From Phialocephala subalpina (lineage: Eukaryota; Ascomycota; Leotiomycetes; Helotiales; Mollisiaceae): a stretch of DNA of 64,000 bases. The notes below the pieces were generated by a model. The model was not told where the DNA came from, made no database searches, and worked only from the letters and a program-made list of their open reading frames with translations. Positions 10,401-22,133 of this stretch are shown here, piece by piece (within the stretch, counting starts at the first letter, position 1; every line of letters begins with the position of its first letter). The DNA lies in assembly GCA_900073065.1 (NCBI GenBank), contig FJOG01000002.1:766719-830718 (forward strand), in the 5' to 3' direction. The translations under genes and the position numbers were made by a program.

Positions 10401-13400
10401 CAATTCCTAGTCCCAATAACCGCGCGCTTTCACTCTGAAACCATCTCACAAATCACCCTACCGATCTCCGAAATGGTATCGTGGCGCTGACTCACCTGCA
10501 CCAAATTCTTCATGACTCTCATTGATTTTGGTCCGTGGTCGGCTGACTTCCCGAAGTTTATTCGTGCCATCTGTCCTCGGCCTGTTTCGGAGTCCAAACT
10601 TCTCCCAACACAGTACTGTACATCTCATCATGACTCCAAGAGTCCAAGCCCTAAAATTGAAAGAAATCTGCCGAACAGCGGAATCGACTGAGGACGGGAG
10701 GCAAGGCGAACGGAACATGGACATGGATCTCAGTAAGAAGTTTTAACTTTCGGGCCCACATCTAGACCAAAGCGGTAATCTTCCAGAACACCGTTAGGCA
10801 GTTTCCTCGAGGCTGTCAGATCGTCATTCGAGACTTGATGGATCATCGAGCTTTCAGTCCCCGTGAGCGCAACTCCGCGATCCTTCCTTTCGCACGCAAC
10901 CTCTACTTTGAGCAGGAACTTGCGATATAAAGCACTTACAATCCTCTTCCTTCTGTCAAAGAAAGTGATGATTCTCTCCGATCAGACGGACGAGAGAGTG
11001 ATAGGCACGTAAGGAACAATGATCCTCCGTAATAGTAATACTAAGATGCTTATTGGCCATTTCACTCATCTTACCTAAGTCGTCATGAATGAACGTTCAG
11101 AAGCCGAGATCGCACTAGATCAGCCACAGTGTGACTGTGCATCCGGCTATTTAGTACGGTGACCAAAGAAGAGGCCAGATGTGCAAGATTGCTTGAAGAT
11201 GGTGGCGAGCTCAAGGCTGGAGGATCTCCGAATACGAAATGTGCGAGAGTTTGTGCGAGCACAGTTCTTGGGATAGGGGAAATAAGGGGGTTGGAAAACG
11301 GGAAACAAACTCTTCTCATATGGTGTAACAGAATAGACATCTCACCAACTCGTCCCAAAATCAAAGCTACGATCGAGAATTTTGAGAACATCTCACCTTA
11401 GTCATTCCTGACATCGTGATCCTCTCAACTCCAACATTCAGCTCCATCCTCCAGACCGCCACCTCCTTCATCACGAACCTCAGCTCCATCCCCCTTTCTT
11501 GACAACCAAGCGATATCAAATTCTCACACCATCACGCCTCACATCTAATCTTTGTCAGTACCATTGACATAATTCCTCTCCCACCTGACTGGTTGCCTCG
11601 CCGCCGACCCTCTCTCGACTGCTGCCTGTTCCGTCCCCCAAATCACAAATCGACCCCATTATTGGCCACATATCCACATCGAGCATCAAAGATGTCATGC
11701 ATCACCAAAGCAGAATGACAGGCAGTAGGCAGCGCCACATACCTGCTTCCGTTTGCCTGCTTTCTGTAAGAAATGGAACGGAAAAATGTAATGTTCGACG
11801 GCGGTGCTATGACGAGGATCAGGCTGAAGCCGCCCCCATTCCTTGTGAACGTGTTTGTTTGGAATTCTTGTGCGAGTGTGACGGCAAATCGTACGTCAGA
11901 TCTACATCTGGATGTGAAGTGGCAGCCTTGCATGAGAGTTCGCCTTGTCAGCCTACGAACACTTGGTTTGTCTTGGTTTGTTGCTCGGGCGAGTGCCTCC
12001 GACCTGCTGAGACCGATCAGAGCAGGCTGTAGGCATCAGGCGGACTCGAAGTTTCGAGCCTCGCATCGGGCCATCGTGTTTACTTATCCCTTTCTGCTTT
12101 TGATTCGATTTGGAATGGATAAGACGGAGCATTTTTTTCGTGCATTGAAACTTCGAACTTGGTGGTTACACGTGGTAGGCAGACGAGGCGAGGCAGAAAA
12201 GGGGGTAAGGCGACTGTGCCTGTTTCATGTGTTGTTCTGGAAGAGAAGGTTCCGTGCTGGGATGTGTGAGTCAGTGTGGATCGCCGAGTTCATGGTGAAG
12301 TGTCACCTGCTAGAAGAGGGATGGATTACTTGATGATCAAGTGACAGCGTGATAGCGTGTTTAATGCCGAGGTGATGATATTGTTGTTTTTGGCATTTGA
12401 TTTTGAGAGAACGGCTGTAGTTATGTTGAGAAGCCTGAAGAAGAAGGCAATGCCACGAGTGTGCTTGAAAGCCCAAGACATCGATACAGAAACGTACTTG
12501 AGGAGGGAAGCAATAAGCCTGGGTGAAAGGCACTCGCCCGAGCGTTATTTGACTTCTTTTTCAATGATGAATCGAGCTGACGAGCTTGAATAGCGAGGAG
12601 AAGCAACGCGCTTCCGCGCCATTGCCCATCGAACAGGTGGTTCCCACATTTCCCTTTTGGGTTCCCATCGCCTTGCCTCAGCGTCCTTCTGCTTGCTCAT
12701 AGACTTCTTTTGACCTGTCTGCCACCGTGTATACTTTCGGCCTTTGTTTCTGGTCGGTGTTGAGGGGTATCAGAAGCACATTTCGCAGCTTGCCAGCATT
12801 GGTTCTCCCACCATCACCTCCTCAGAGGAAGACTAGAATGGGAGGAGACTCCTCTTCGTCGAACGGCGAGAAAGGCCTCTTCGAAAGCTATTGCACAGGA
12901 CCAAAGCCAGTATTTCCTCGACCGGCCCATAATGATACACGTTTTCCTTTAGCCGGTGCATCGGTTTGTTGCAAGTCGCAAAAAAGATTATATCAGAGAT
13001 CGCGTCGTTGACATCATAGGAAGACGCTCCCGAGTTAGAAGCCTTTTTTTCTTTTGCTGAACATCGCATCTAAAATCACAAAACCTACGGTGGCCAGGTC
13101 TTGCCATCCCCCCTGCCATCTCTCCTGGGACGATATTTGCGGAGCGCAATGCGCATTTTCTCCTCATACTGTATGTCCGTGGGATCCATAGCTTGCCCCA
13201 GTCTCTAGCCGCTCTGGTGGTCGTTGCTCTCAATTGTATGGCCCAGGGAGGCTTTCAGGCTCGCTCTGGGAAGATGGCAGCAGATTTGAGAAGCGCACTC
13301 GATGACCATGTGAACACAGCTGAGCCAACTCTACCTTCCTGGGACGGCTGCTCTGAGTCCTGAAGTGCCAAATTCGTGTGTCCTCTCTATCTCACGTCTC

Positions 13401-14654
13401 GCCGCTCTATTGACTAAACCGCTATATCCTCATTGTCTCATTTGAGCTCGCCGATGGCATGTGGAATCTTTGGGAAAGATTGTGGAAGCCGTGGCTATGC
13501 GGTTTCGTGTGGGTGTTGGTGGTCGAAGACCCAGAGTTATTCAGCAATGCTGATGAGGGATACGAGGATCCCTGCCTTCGTCAGGATTCTGGGCGTCAAG
13601 CCTAGCGGGGCGAGGACTGGTTTAAGGTCAGTTGTTATCGGACGTAAAGAGCTCATTGAAACGTATGCGGTCCGCTTCAGGAGACTCAACAAGAAAGTAG
13701 TGCCACTGCGATACATCTCCGAGAGCATTGACATGCCGACAGTAATGGCTTCGTGGCCCGTCGATCAGGGAAGAAGAAAACGATTGAGCTTGGTAAAAGC
13801 AAGGAAGTATGACGATTCAGGAATTGTTTGAATCGAAGAATAATATCTTGAAGATGTCGGCAGTCCAACCTCAACTAGACCGCACTACGGTCTCGCCACG
13901 GCTCGCCACGATCAACAATGCCATAGACAATCACCAAAAGAGAACCAAAACGCCCAAAAAAAATCAAAAGACTCAGTCACAACCCGGGTGACTTACAGCT
14001 TGCGCCTGCAGGTGCGGGGTGTGACTTAGAGAACCTAATTTAATAGGTTACTTGAAGCTCGCGTTGGTGTGTGTTATCCCTGGTATACGTCCTTGGCGTT
14101 AACTCAGAGCCAGCTGTCCGGAGATCAACAAGCCTGTTGTCTGGCGATCTGCGCTCTTGTTGAAAATTATTTTTGTTATTTAAATTTATACGACTATATT
14201 TGGCGAGCGCCTAAGTGGGCTGGAATTGCCGAGTTTGTTGCGAATGTCCTTCATGGCAAAGGACTTTAACTGTACTGCGAAGGCTCACGTGGGAAAGATG
14301 CCATGCTGAAGACTTTTGTTCATTTACAGTCAGCTTCAAGGTCTTGTCGTTGTCACGCTGATCGACTTCAGCCGACTTTTACCTCGAAGTTTCATCATAC
14401 TGGCAGACGATTAAGAGCGATGCGAGAACACAGCGAGGCAATTCCTGAACGGTCACGCACGGCGAATCACAACACGCATTTTACCTTCTCCATATTTGGG
14501 ATTCAGCCACTCAAGACCACTTCCTGGCATCTCAATCACTGGCGGCTCACCATATATTGTCAGATGTTGGCCGTCCATAAATACTCCAGCTTCAAACAAT
14601 ACCGGGCAATCGAATCCCATAGCTCCCAACGCTCAACTCCACTCCAACACCATC
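7457..14654. other. Gene-poor stretch upstream of the cyclin gene
   Basis: About 7.2 kb with no ORF showing domain motifs, a consistent splice pattern or recognisable similarity. The longer open frames (for example 8611-9183 and 11773-12333) look like chance frames in moderately GC-rich DNA. The left end must contain the cyclin promoter and 5' UTR. C-rich tracts (near 8273-8305) occur. A long non-coding RNA or a large regulatory region is possible, but the sequence alone cannot show it. Confidence 0.4.
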
Positions 14655-15406
14655 ATGAATCGCTCACTTGCGAAGATCAAATCTCGCTTCAGAGGTCGAG
14701 AAACGAGTCGAGATAAAGGGGAGACTGAAGAAAGGAGTGCTTTCATGCGGATTCTAGAGCTCCCTACCGAGCTGCGCCTTAAGACCTGGCGACACGCTGT
14801 CCTCCTCTTCCCTCGCATAATCGTCGTCCCACCGCATGAATGCCCCCATAAACGACTTACCGGCCCCGGCAATTCTCGATCCGGCTGCACAGCCATGTCG
14901 AGCACCGTACCCACTCTACTATGTGTTAATCAGGAGGCTCAACACGAGCTCATGGAATATTTCTTCGAGCCTTTTTCTCGCGAACCTCCCCGCCGCCCAA
15001 CGTGATGCCTGTGGAGAACATCCTCATCAACTACGAAGTCGACATTATTTTCGTCGTTACCAGCTACAACCACATACATCGGGCCTCGCGAGGGCCTGCG
15101 AGAATTTTGCATTTGGCGTTGCCAGAGAAGCTAAAAAGATCAAGATGCAGGGCACAGGTATACCAGCGACGAACAAGACCTGGGGACATGTAGATCCGAT
15201 TATTACCTTCCGACCACCGCCAGGTTGTCAGCATAACCAAGAGCTAGTATGGCTTAATGATTTCGAGAAACTGCAAGATCTGATAAGGAAAGTCCGTGTT
15301 GAGCTGTCGACAGCAGAGTGGATTAGACCACTGATAGGTCTAGATAACAGTGGTCTCTTTGGCTCTAGATGGGATAGGTACATTCAAAGATCGATTGGCT
15401 GGAAAC
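14655..15406 (+). pseudogene. 2EXR-domain pseudogene running into an assembly gap
   Basis: The ATG at 14655 opens MNRSLAKIKSRF..., then the 2EXR core ILELPTELRLKTWRHAVLLF, PRIIVV and the second block VPTLLCVNQEAQHELMEYFF. That frame stops at 15005. The next family block (NYEVDIIFVV) is in another frame from about 15002, and the following helix (RACENFAFGVAREAKKIKM) is in the third frame, which stays open to the gap at 15407. Two frame changes within about 100 bp, with no obvious splice sites, indicate decay, although sequence quality near the gap may be poor. The C-terminus is lost in the gap. Confidence 0.65.
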
Positions 15407-15973
15407 NNNNNNNNNNNNNNNNNNNNNNNNNNNNNNNNNNNNNNNNNNNNNNNNNNNNNNNNNNNNNNNNNNNNNNNNNNNNNNNNNNNNNNNNNNNNNN
15501 NNNNNNNNNNNNNNNNNNNNNNNNNNNNNNNNNNNNNNNNNNNNNNNNNNNNNNNNNNNNNNNNNNNNNNNNNNNNNNNNNNNNNNNNNNNNNNNNNNNN
15601 NNNNNNNNNNNNNNNNNNNNNNNNNNNNNNNNNNNNNNNNNNNNNNNNNNNNNNNNNNNNNNNNNNNNNNNNNNNNNNNNNNNNNNNNNNNNNNNNNNNN
15701 NNNNNNNNNNNNNNNNNNNNNNNNNNNNNNNNNNNNNNNNNNNNNNNNNNNNNNNNNNNNNNNNNNNNNNNNNNNNNNNNNNNNNNNNNNNNNNNNNNNN
15801 NNNNNNNNNNNNNNNNNNNNNNNNNNNNNNNNNNNNNNNNNNNNNNNNNNNNNNNNNNNNNNNNNNNNNNNNNNNNNNNNNNNNNNNNNNNNNNNNNNNN
15901 NNNNNNNNNNNNNNNNNNNNNNNNNNNNNNNNNNNNNNNNNNNNNNNNNNNNNNNNNNNNNNNNNNNNNNNNN
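15407..15973. other. Assembly gap (567 N)
   Basis: Run of unknown bases inside or just after a 2EXR locus. Confidence 0.99.
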
Positions 15974-16490
15974 TTTACTGTAATTGGTTACTCTCCATAG
16001 TTTGTTTTTTGAGTGGAAATCTTAATGTTCCTAGTGAGGAAGGACATTAATAAATCCGAAGGATAGTGCTCTCTTTGGCTGCGGTTGGATCTCCTAGGTA
16101 AAAAAGTCTATTGACTGGGACCAAGCTTTCTTTTGCACGTGGTACGACATCTCTCCTTATCATGCCCATTGGGGATTGAATGTCAATGATCTCAACAAGG
16201 ACATGGTTTAGATGGTCCAGCTGAGCTCCGAGGTAGCGACTTCCCATTTTGCACCTCGACAACGTTCTTCCCTCGACTTCGTGCTTACAAGAACTTCCGA
16301 ACGCGCCTCTGAGCGACTTCTCAATTACACAACAAACTACACAGAGTTGCCTCATCGCCATTACTCCCCAACTTCGGATACATCTTTTACTAAAGTCATA
16401 CATCAATCACCCAAGATCAATGTTCGCGTACTAACTCTTCTGCAGAAGTCTATCAATCACCCCAAAACGTTGGAAAATTCACACTTTACC
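15974..16490. other. Spacer between a gap and a 2EXR locus
   Basis: Nothing supportable. The right end would hold the promoter and 5' leader of the 2EXR frame starting at 16491. Confidence 0.4.
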
Positions 16491-16775
16491 ATGGCACCAG
16501 CGCCAGCATTCCGTCGATTCGCACAGCTACCACGAGAACTGCAACATCAAATCTGGCGTCATGCTATGAACGACGATGCGCAAAACCTTCGACTCATGGT
16601 GGTCCCAGGCCTCAATCCATTGACTCGACAAGTCATCGTCCGTCCTGTTGGTCCAATGGCCCCGCTCCTTTCGGTCAATGCCGATTCGAGACACCTAGCT
16701 CTGCGACTCTACTACTCGCCATACTCCAATAACGCCAACGGATATATACGCGTGGTCGCTGTTGGAAGGCTCTGA
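16491..16775 (+). CDS. Short 2EXR-domain protein, probably truncated
   Basis: The ATG at 16491 has a good context (TTACCATGG) and opens 94 residues: RRFAQLPRELQHQIWRHAMN, then APLLSVNADSRHLALRLYYS, then a stop soon after. Both 2EXR blocks are present but the downstream half (the DTLFLD strand and the Leu-rich helix) is missing. The frame extends upstream of the ATG, but that part has no similarity to the family. It is either a truncated relic or a genuinely short member. The next plus-strand locus (17038-18352) looks like a related, more decayed copy. Confidence 0.55.
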   Translation: MAPAPAFRRFAQLPRELQHQIWRHAMNDDAQNLRLMVVPGLNPLTRQVIVRPVGPMAPLLSVNADSRHLALRLYYSPYSNNANGYIRVVAVGRL

Positions 16776-17037
16776 AAGTGAGATCAAGAAGTCCCTCGTA
16801 CGCTAGGATATTGACGGGTAAGCTGTGCAGTCTGTCACGTCCTCTTGGTCCCCTACTGATCCCTTAGTCACAAGTAGTGAGATTTTGAGGGAATGTTAGT
16901 GGTTGTGAGGACTGATACGACTCTGGTGGAGGGTTGGAAGGAGGGGTGGAAGGCTTTCGTCCAATAACACTATTCTATTGAGCATCAATACAAAGCCTTC
17001 AACCTCCAACCGTTCTTCCATTTCATTTGATTTGAGT

Positions 17038-18352
17038 ATGCCAGCTTTCACATTTGGAAGTAAGTCGTCTAAACAGCAAGAGTGCTTCTGAGTCCATGCC
17101 TCGCTACTTCCACGTTCTGCATGAGGCTCGTTGAAGAAGCCAGCATGCTTGCCTCAGGAGTTGAGACGCAAGATCTGTAAGTCTCCAATCATCACTGCTG
17201 TTTCTCTTCTGATTTGAGAGTTTCGAATGTCCTAGAAGTACTGGGTCATTCTCCTCGGATCTTTAAATTGCATGAAATAGGAGTATGTATTGACTATGAG
17301 ATTCTGGGGCATCTTCCATCTTGGCTATTGCGCCTTGAGGCGTGTAATTTGGCTACTTCATTATCCTACAACTTCTAAGACTTTCAAAAGTCCTGAAGCA
17401 GCACTGACTCCTCATTTATCTAGGGATTGAGGTTGCACGTGATCATCCACAGCATTTGCGCTCAATTCGTCTCCCTTACTTTCACGACTGCTGCACAGCG
17501 GTTGCAACCAATCATCCCACAATCATACTTGAGCTGGTTAACTTCCCTGCCGTGCTCCACGTCGATCGAAACTCGAGAGCCATAGGCTTGTGTTACTTCT
17601 ACACCTATCCCTTCGCCAACCGCAGGAGAGTTGCGTCTCGAGGCTTTGGTTCAAGATCAGGAGCGTCGTGGAGAATGTCCTCGATACTGTGAAATATCTT
17701 GGAGAAGATCAGAATGTCGGATTTCTGTGAGTTGCCCTTCCATTTCTCTCAGCACTTCCAATGTCCCAACCTTACCGGGACTTTTCAGCGCTGCCCCAGG
17801 TGGGGGCAAGGCATCTCGACCAAGCTTTAGCTGGAGTGATGCTGGACCCTAGAGCGTCCGGACATGGCTGGGATATTGACACCACTACCCTTGATATCAT
17901 CAAGCTTCACAAAATGCTAAGTTCTCTACAGTGTTGGGACATTTGTTGGTTCGTTCGCAGTTGGTTTGGCTATTGGTCGTTACTCACGACATTGAGGAAG
18001 TCCTTATACCTTAGACCTTGCAGTGTAAGCCAGATTTTGCCCATGACAGACAAATGCCTGACTTCTTCCTCCAGACCCGCCATAGTACGCGATCAGTGTC
18101 CGCGTGGTTCTGCTTTTGCTTTCAGCTTGGGCAGCATACACGTCTATCTCAGTGCACCAGATGACTAGGGACATTCAAAAGGGGGAAAAGCCATCCACAG
18201 CAGATGAATGGGAAGAGTTGTGGGAAACCTCCGTCTCGTGCTTGGGCATTGCATTTATTGTGATGGATAGATTTATCGAACGGCATGGACTCTTTTTGGA
18301 CGATTTCATCAAATCGACGAAGGGATGGAGAACGGTGGTCGAGGAAGAATAA
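17038..18352 (+). pseudogene. Degenerate 2EXR-like locus
   Basis: Family pieces lie in order but in different frames: MPAFTFG at 17038; LPQELRRKI near 17150-17185, directly followed by GTAAGT; VLEVLGHSPRIFKLHEIGV near 17230-17285; PAVLHVDRNSRAIGLCYFY near 17550-17600; and VVENVLDTVKYLGEDQNVG near 17670-17720. A final open frame ends at 18352 with GIAFIVMDRFIERHG. Some junctions could be introns, since GTAAGT is canonical, but I could not build one continuous frame: stops remain between the pieces. I call it a pseudogene, though a multi-exon gene is not excluded. Confidence 0.45.
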
Positions 18353-19296
18353 TGCTAAAGCTCAAGCGATGAGCCTACAAAGCAACGCTTTGCTGGCAAC
18401 AATATATCTTTGTGTACAAATACAAAGCCTTCATCTCTCTCTCGACTCTTCCTGGCCCATGCAATCTTATGAATGGCGAGGCCGTTCAATTTGCGATCGA
18501 AACTGAACGACAAGCAAGTCGTCTTTGACGAAAGCTCGCTTAATCAAAGGGGGCGCAAAAAGATTGTCGAGAACCTCACACCTTCCAAAACGTTCAAAAT
18601 TAATAGAAAAATTTGGCAACAATCTACCACCCAAATTTCTCGGGACGCTAGCAAGTTAGGCAGCTTAGTATAACGCTCCGCTTTCACGTTATTTATCCTT
18701 AGCAGTCGCTTTTCGAGGTACCGTTCCTAATGGCTTCTTTTAGTACCTCTACTCTGACTTTTATACGCTTTTGGGCCCGGTTATTATCCCTTAAACCATT
18801 AGGCCTATTCTGTGTGCTAATTCTTGGGAGTTGAAATGCTTAGATCTATACATTCTGTTGCGAGTGGCGCCAGGTTCAGGCTTCTGGTCAGATTTGATGT
18901 AAGGGGGGGGGGCTTAGAATTGCTTTCAAGAAGCAGCCATACAGATCTGCGAAACGAGACTGATAGATCAAATTGGGTTTCTGGATAGGTTTTGAGTCTT
19001 CGGATAGTCTCCGGTTGTCGAAACATCGTTTGGGATGTAGATCTCTTGAAGTGGGGGGTGATCATGTGATAATAGTTGCATTCTTCGTCTTCCTACGAGC
19101 CCCCCAATGCAGATGCCTCATGAATGCAATGCCGTTTGTCGTAGATGTATTAAATTATGATGTATAAGTGATGTATAAATGGTCGCAGATATCCTGCTTC
19201 CTCTACTTCTTAAAGTTCCAGGTAGTTTGGAACAACTCCTTGCATTTTCACTTGTCTAGCTATCAAGATACCCCGTTCACCCTTCCACCAGCATTA
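18353..19296. other. AT-rich spacer
   Basis: No supportable gene. The part from about 18480 to 18830 is noticeably richer in A/T than its surroundings and has TA-rich runs, as decayed mobile DNA often does, but I recognise no transposase motif. A homopolymer of nine G lies near 18903-18911. Confidence 0.4.
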
Positions 19297-20007
19297 CTAG
19301 ATTCTTCCCAACAGCACACCACAGTAGCTATGTTCAAACATAAGACCTCGTTCAGCACGATATACCTTCACGTCATTCGCCACATCAGACCTGACAGCGT
19401 TCTCAAGCCGGCCAAGATCATAACCTCCGAACTCAACTACTTTGTATAAACCATATCGTCGTGCCAGACTGCAATTCAGCACATAGATTGTTGCCGCTAG
19501 GTTTGGAAAAGTAAGCAGAACTTCCAATCTGTTTAGGGTCAACTGAAGAGCCCAGCTTCCGCTGTCCCCAGCAAATGTCCTGAGGTCCCTCTGCACAGCT
19601 GGAGCGTTGTCGCCAAAGATATCCTCCAACACTTCAGTCAAACTTTTATTGAGTACCCCCTGCCTCTCATGCTCCAAGTTGATGAACAAAATATCGCTGA
19701 CAGGACAGAAGCGAAGTTCTGTGTATGAGATCGGCGTGACGATATAATGGAAAGTGTATGGGTGGAGCAAGAACTCTGATCTCGCTTCCTTGTTGACACT
19801 CTGGAGTGTAGGATCATGGCTCACTGTGAAAATCCACTCTGGGATTCGATGAGAGGTATCGTCATGGTGAATGAAGCTTGTGGTGCTCCAGGGGGCGTAG
19901 AGGACTGTGATCTCGAAGATGCGAGGGAACTGTGGGAGTGAGTGGTACCAAATGTTTCTGCGAAGCTAGAGAGGAAGGAGGGGAAAGAGGTGGAAGTCTG
20001 TTGCCAT
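19297..20007 (-). pseudogene. 2EXR-domain gene with one TAG inside the core motif
   Basis: The ATG at 20007 opens MATDFHLFPLLPL, then TAG at 19966-19968, then LRRNIWYHSLPQFPRIFEI in the same frame. The frame stays open through the second block (PTLQSVNKEARSEFLLHPY), the DILFINLEH strand, the LTEVLEDIFGD helix and the C-terminus at 19297. The stop replaces the residue that is Glu in the LPxELRxxIW signature of most copies. Apart from this codon the gene is complete (236 codons) and close to its intact neighbour at 20259-20990 in orientation and layout. Point nonsense mutation is the simplest reading. Confidence 0.8.
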
Positions 20008-20258
20008 GGCTTTGTGTTGTGATGACTTGGACGTGGTGATGGTTTTGGTGTATTTTATGGTTGATCAGGAGAGGTCGAGATGCATGTAAGGAGGAGATAT
20101 TTATTAATGCTTGTGATTAGCTATGAATCGGTATTGACAGCCGAAAGGACAATCACATAGGGAACTCTACTGACACACGGCACAGCATTGAATGTTCAAA
20201 TTGCTTGCTCTTAGACCTCTCCGTTACAAAAATATTCACCTCGCGATTCCCTCGAACA

Positions 20259-20990
20259 CTACAATTCAGAGTGCTCTATGATGGCTCTCTTGAGAACCAC
20301 CCTCGCTCCCGTCTGCACCAGGATGAATTCCTCCAGGTCTTTACAAGAAAGCCGGCATCCATGGAATGGGTACCAGATACTCGCTCTAAAACTCATATCT
20401 TCAAGCCCAACAACCTTTCCATGACCTGCGGTGGTGAAAGAATTTGGCTTCTCCAGAGCGATCACCTCCTCCAAGTTAGTGAATGTAGTCTTCTCCCATA
20501 TCCTACGAGCAGCGTGCCATCCCAAGAAATTGTACCAAAAGCGTCCTGTGCCAGCAAGAGAGTGGATGGAATGTCTGAAGACATCGTAGTCACGACCAAA
20601 GGCGTCCTCGAATACTCTCGATAGGCTCTCGTTTGAGGTGAGATGTCGTTCAAAGTCGACAAATAGGATGTCGATGCCGGGGCAGAACTGGAGGAACTGG
20701 CGAGACCGCGAAGTCAGACCCCACGAGAAGCTAATGCTATACCTCTGGAGCAACTCGCTTCGTGATTCGTGATAGACCATCAGTAGGATCGGTTTCTGGC
20801 TGACTCTCAACTTTGCGTTTGGGGTAGGAGAGCCATTTGGAAGGTAGGCGTAGATCCCAGTCTCAGACGATCCGTCTTCGATCTTGGGAGTGAGTTCGAA
20901 GATTCGAGGAAATAGTGACAAGGAAAGATTCCATATCTCGAGCCTGATCTCCATCGGGAGATCACCAAACCTGTGGAATGTGGTCGCCAT
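20259..20990 (-). CDS. 2EXR-domain protein, intact
   Basis: Clean 243-residue frame starting MATTFHRFGDLPMEIRLEIW, followed by LFPRIFELTP, the second block PILLMVYHESRSELLQRY, the IDILFVDFE strand, the LSRVFEDAFGRDYDVF helix and FTNLEEVIALEK. Both halves of the family are present with no introns. It lies upstream of, and parallel to, the amber-interrupted copy at 19297-20007; the two are probably a tandem pair. The molecular function of the family is unknown. Confidence 0.85.
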   Translation of the reverse strand: MATTFHRFGDLPMEIRLEIWNLSLSLFPRIFELTPKIEDGSSETGIYAYLPNGSPTPNAKLRVSQKPILLMVYHESRSELLQRYSISFSWGLTSRSRQFLQFCPGIDILFVDFERHLTSNESLSRVFEDAFGRDYDVFRHSIHSLAGTGRFWYNFLGWHAARRIWEKTTFTNLEEVIALEKPNSFTTAGHGKVVGLEDMSFRASIWYPFHGCRLSCKDLEEFILVQTGARVVLKRAIIEHSEL

Positions 20991-21338
20991 TCCAGGAGCT
21001 TTAAACTTGCCGAAGTCTTGGTTCTGCGTAGAAGTGGGGTATTTTGTGCTTAACCTTCATCAAGCGACTGGACGCATGGTGGAACATACGACTCATCTTG
21101 ACTGTGGAAATCCAAGGAGTCAGGAGCAGATCCTTAACTCAGGGGAATCATTCAGCTGAGAATCCATGGTAGTGTAGGTGATTCAAATATTACGACCTGC
21201 AGCAGTGTTGGGATCGGCCCTGGTAGTGCTGACAAACGTCCCCCCGCAAACCCCTGATTTATGCGGGGGATGGCTAGCGACGCAATCGGATCGACACCAG
21301 ATCAAGCGAAACGAGGGACTCATTCGACCACTTGGCTG
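20991..21338. other. Spacer
   Basis: Promoter side of the intact 2EXR gene and, to the right, sequence next to an RNase H fragment. I see no gene. Confidence 0.4.
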
Positions 21339-21608
21339 CTATGTAAAGTGTGCTTGAGGGTTGCTTTGACCGTTGTTAATGCAAGCTCCATCGGTGTATA
21401 TCAGGATCTCGCGAGGGTTGCTCTTGTTGATGAACCGGTGCTCGCTCTCGCATAGAGTCTGTGGTTTGCCGTAGCCACCGGGTGGTAGGAATGTAGAGGG
21501 ATATGACCCTGCTCGTGTTGTCGACCGGATGGTTTTCCCACCACTGGGGCTCAGCTTGGCACCGATGTAAGTTCGTTCGATAGCGCCGGGTACGACATTG
21601 AACTTCAT
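21339..21608 (-). pseudogene. Truncated RNase H-domain fragment
   Basis: The 89-residue frame ends with REILIYTDGACINNGQSNP followed by four residues and a stop. IYTDGAC(x)NNG is the first catalytic-Asp motif and beta strand of the RNase HI fold. About 55 residues precede it (GGYGKPQTLCESEHRFINKS). The rest of the domain, with the other catalytic Glu and Asp residues, is missing. RNase H-like genes are amplified in many fungi and also occur in LINE-type retroelements. No reverse-transcriptase motif is visible nearby, so the source is undecided. It is not expected to be active. Confidence 0.65.
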
Positions 21609-22133
21609 CCACTCATGGGTGTCATTCTGATAGTAAATCCCTTAGCAGCACACCCCGCACAAAGTCCTGGAAGTGAGAGAACCGTTGCTGCGCAGGAAGG
21701 AGATCAAGTTTTAAGTTCGAAGGAGACAAAGAAGTCATCTCCAGGTCTGGTGCCCGTCCCTCAAACAGCGCTAGTAACGCTAACCCTTTTGTGCTAGACG
21801 CGAGCGCACGTGATCCTACTTCTGCTTGTTCGAGAGACCTGATCGCGACTTCCTCGCCTGCAGACGGTGTTGATATCATAACGCTTGCCTATTTGTTTTT
21901 GGACACTTGAATTGCTACTGATAGTTTGACGTGAAGAGGATGACGGTGAATCTAGACGTCTCAGTAACGCCGCTAGCATCGTCCACTCCCTGTCAACGCC
22001 ATCACCAAATTTCGAACAGCTGTCCTTCTACAAGGCCTCAAAGTCCGACCTTGAAACCGGCGCTCCCGCAGCTACGATTATATATCCTGACTTGGGAGAT
22101 TCTACACGCTCATGTCTTGAGCTCTGTTACAGT
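21609..22133. other. Spacer upstream of the HET gene
   Basis: No gene recognised. It should contain the HET promoter and 5' leader. Confidence 0.4.
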
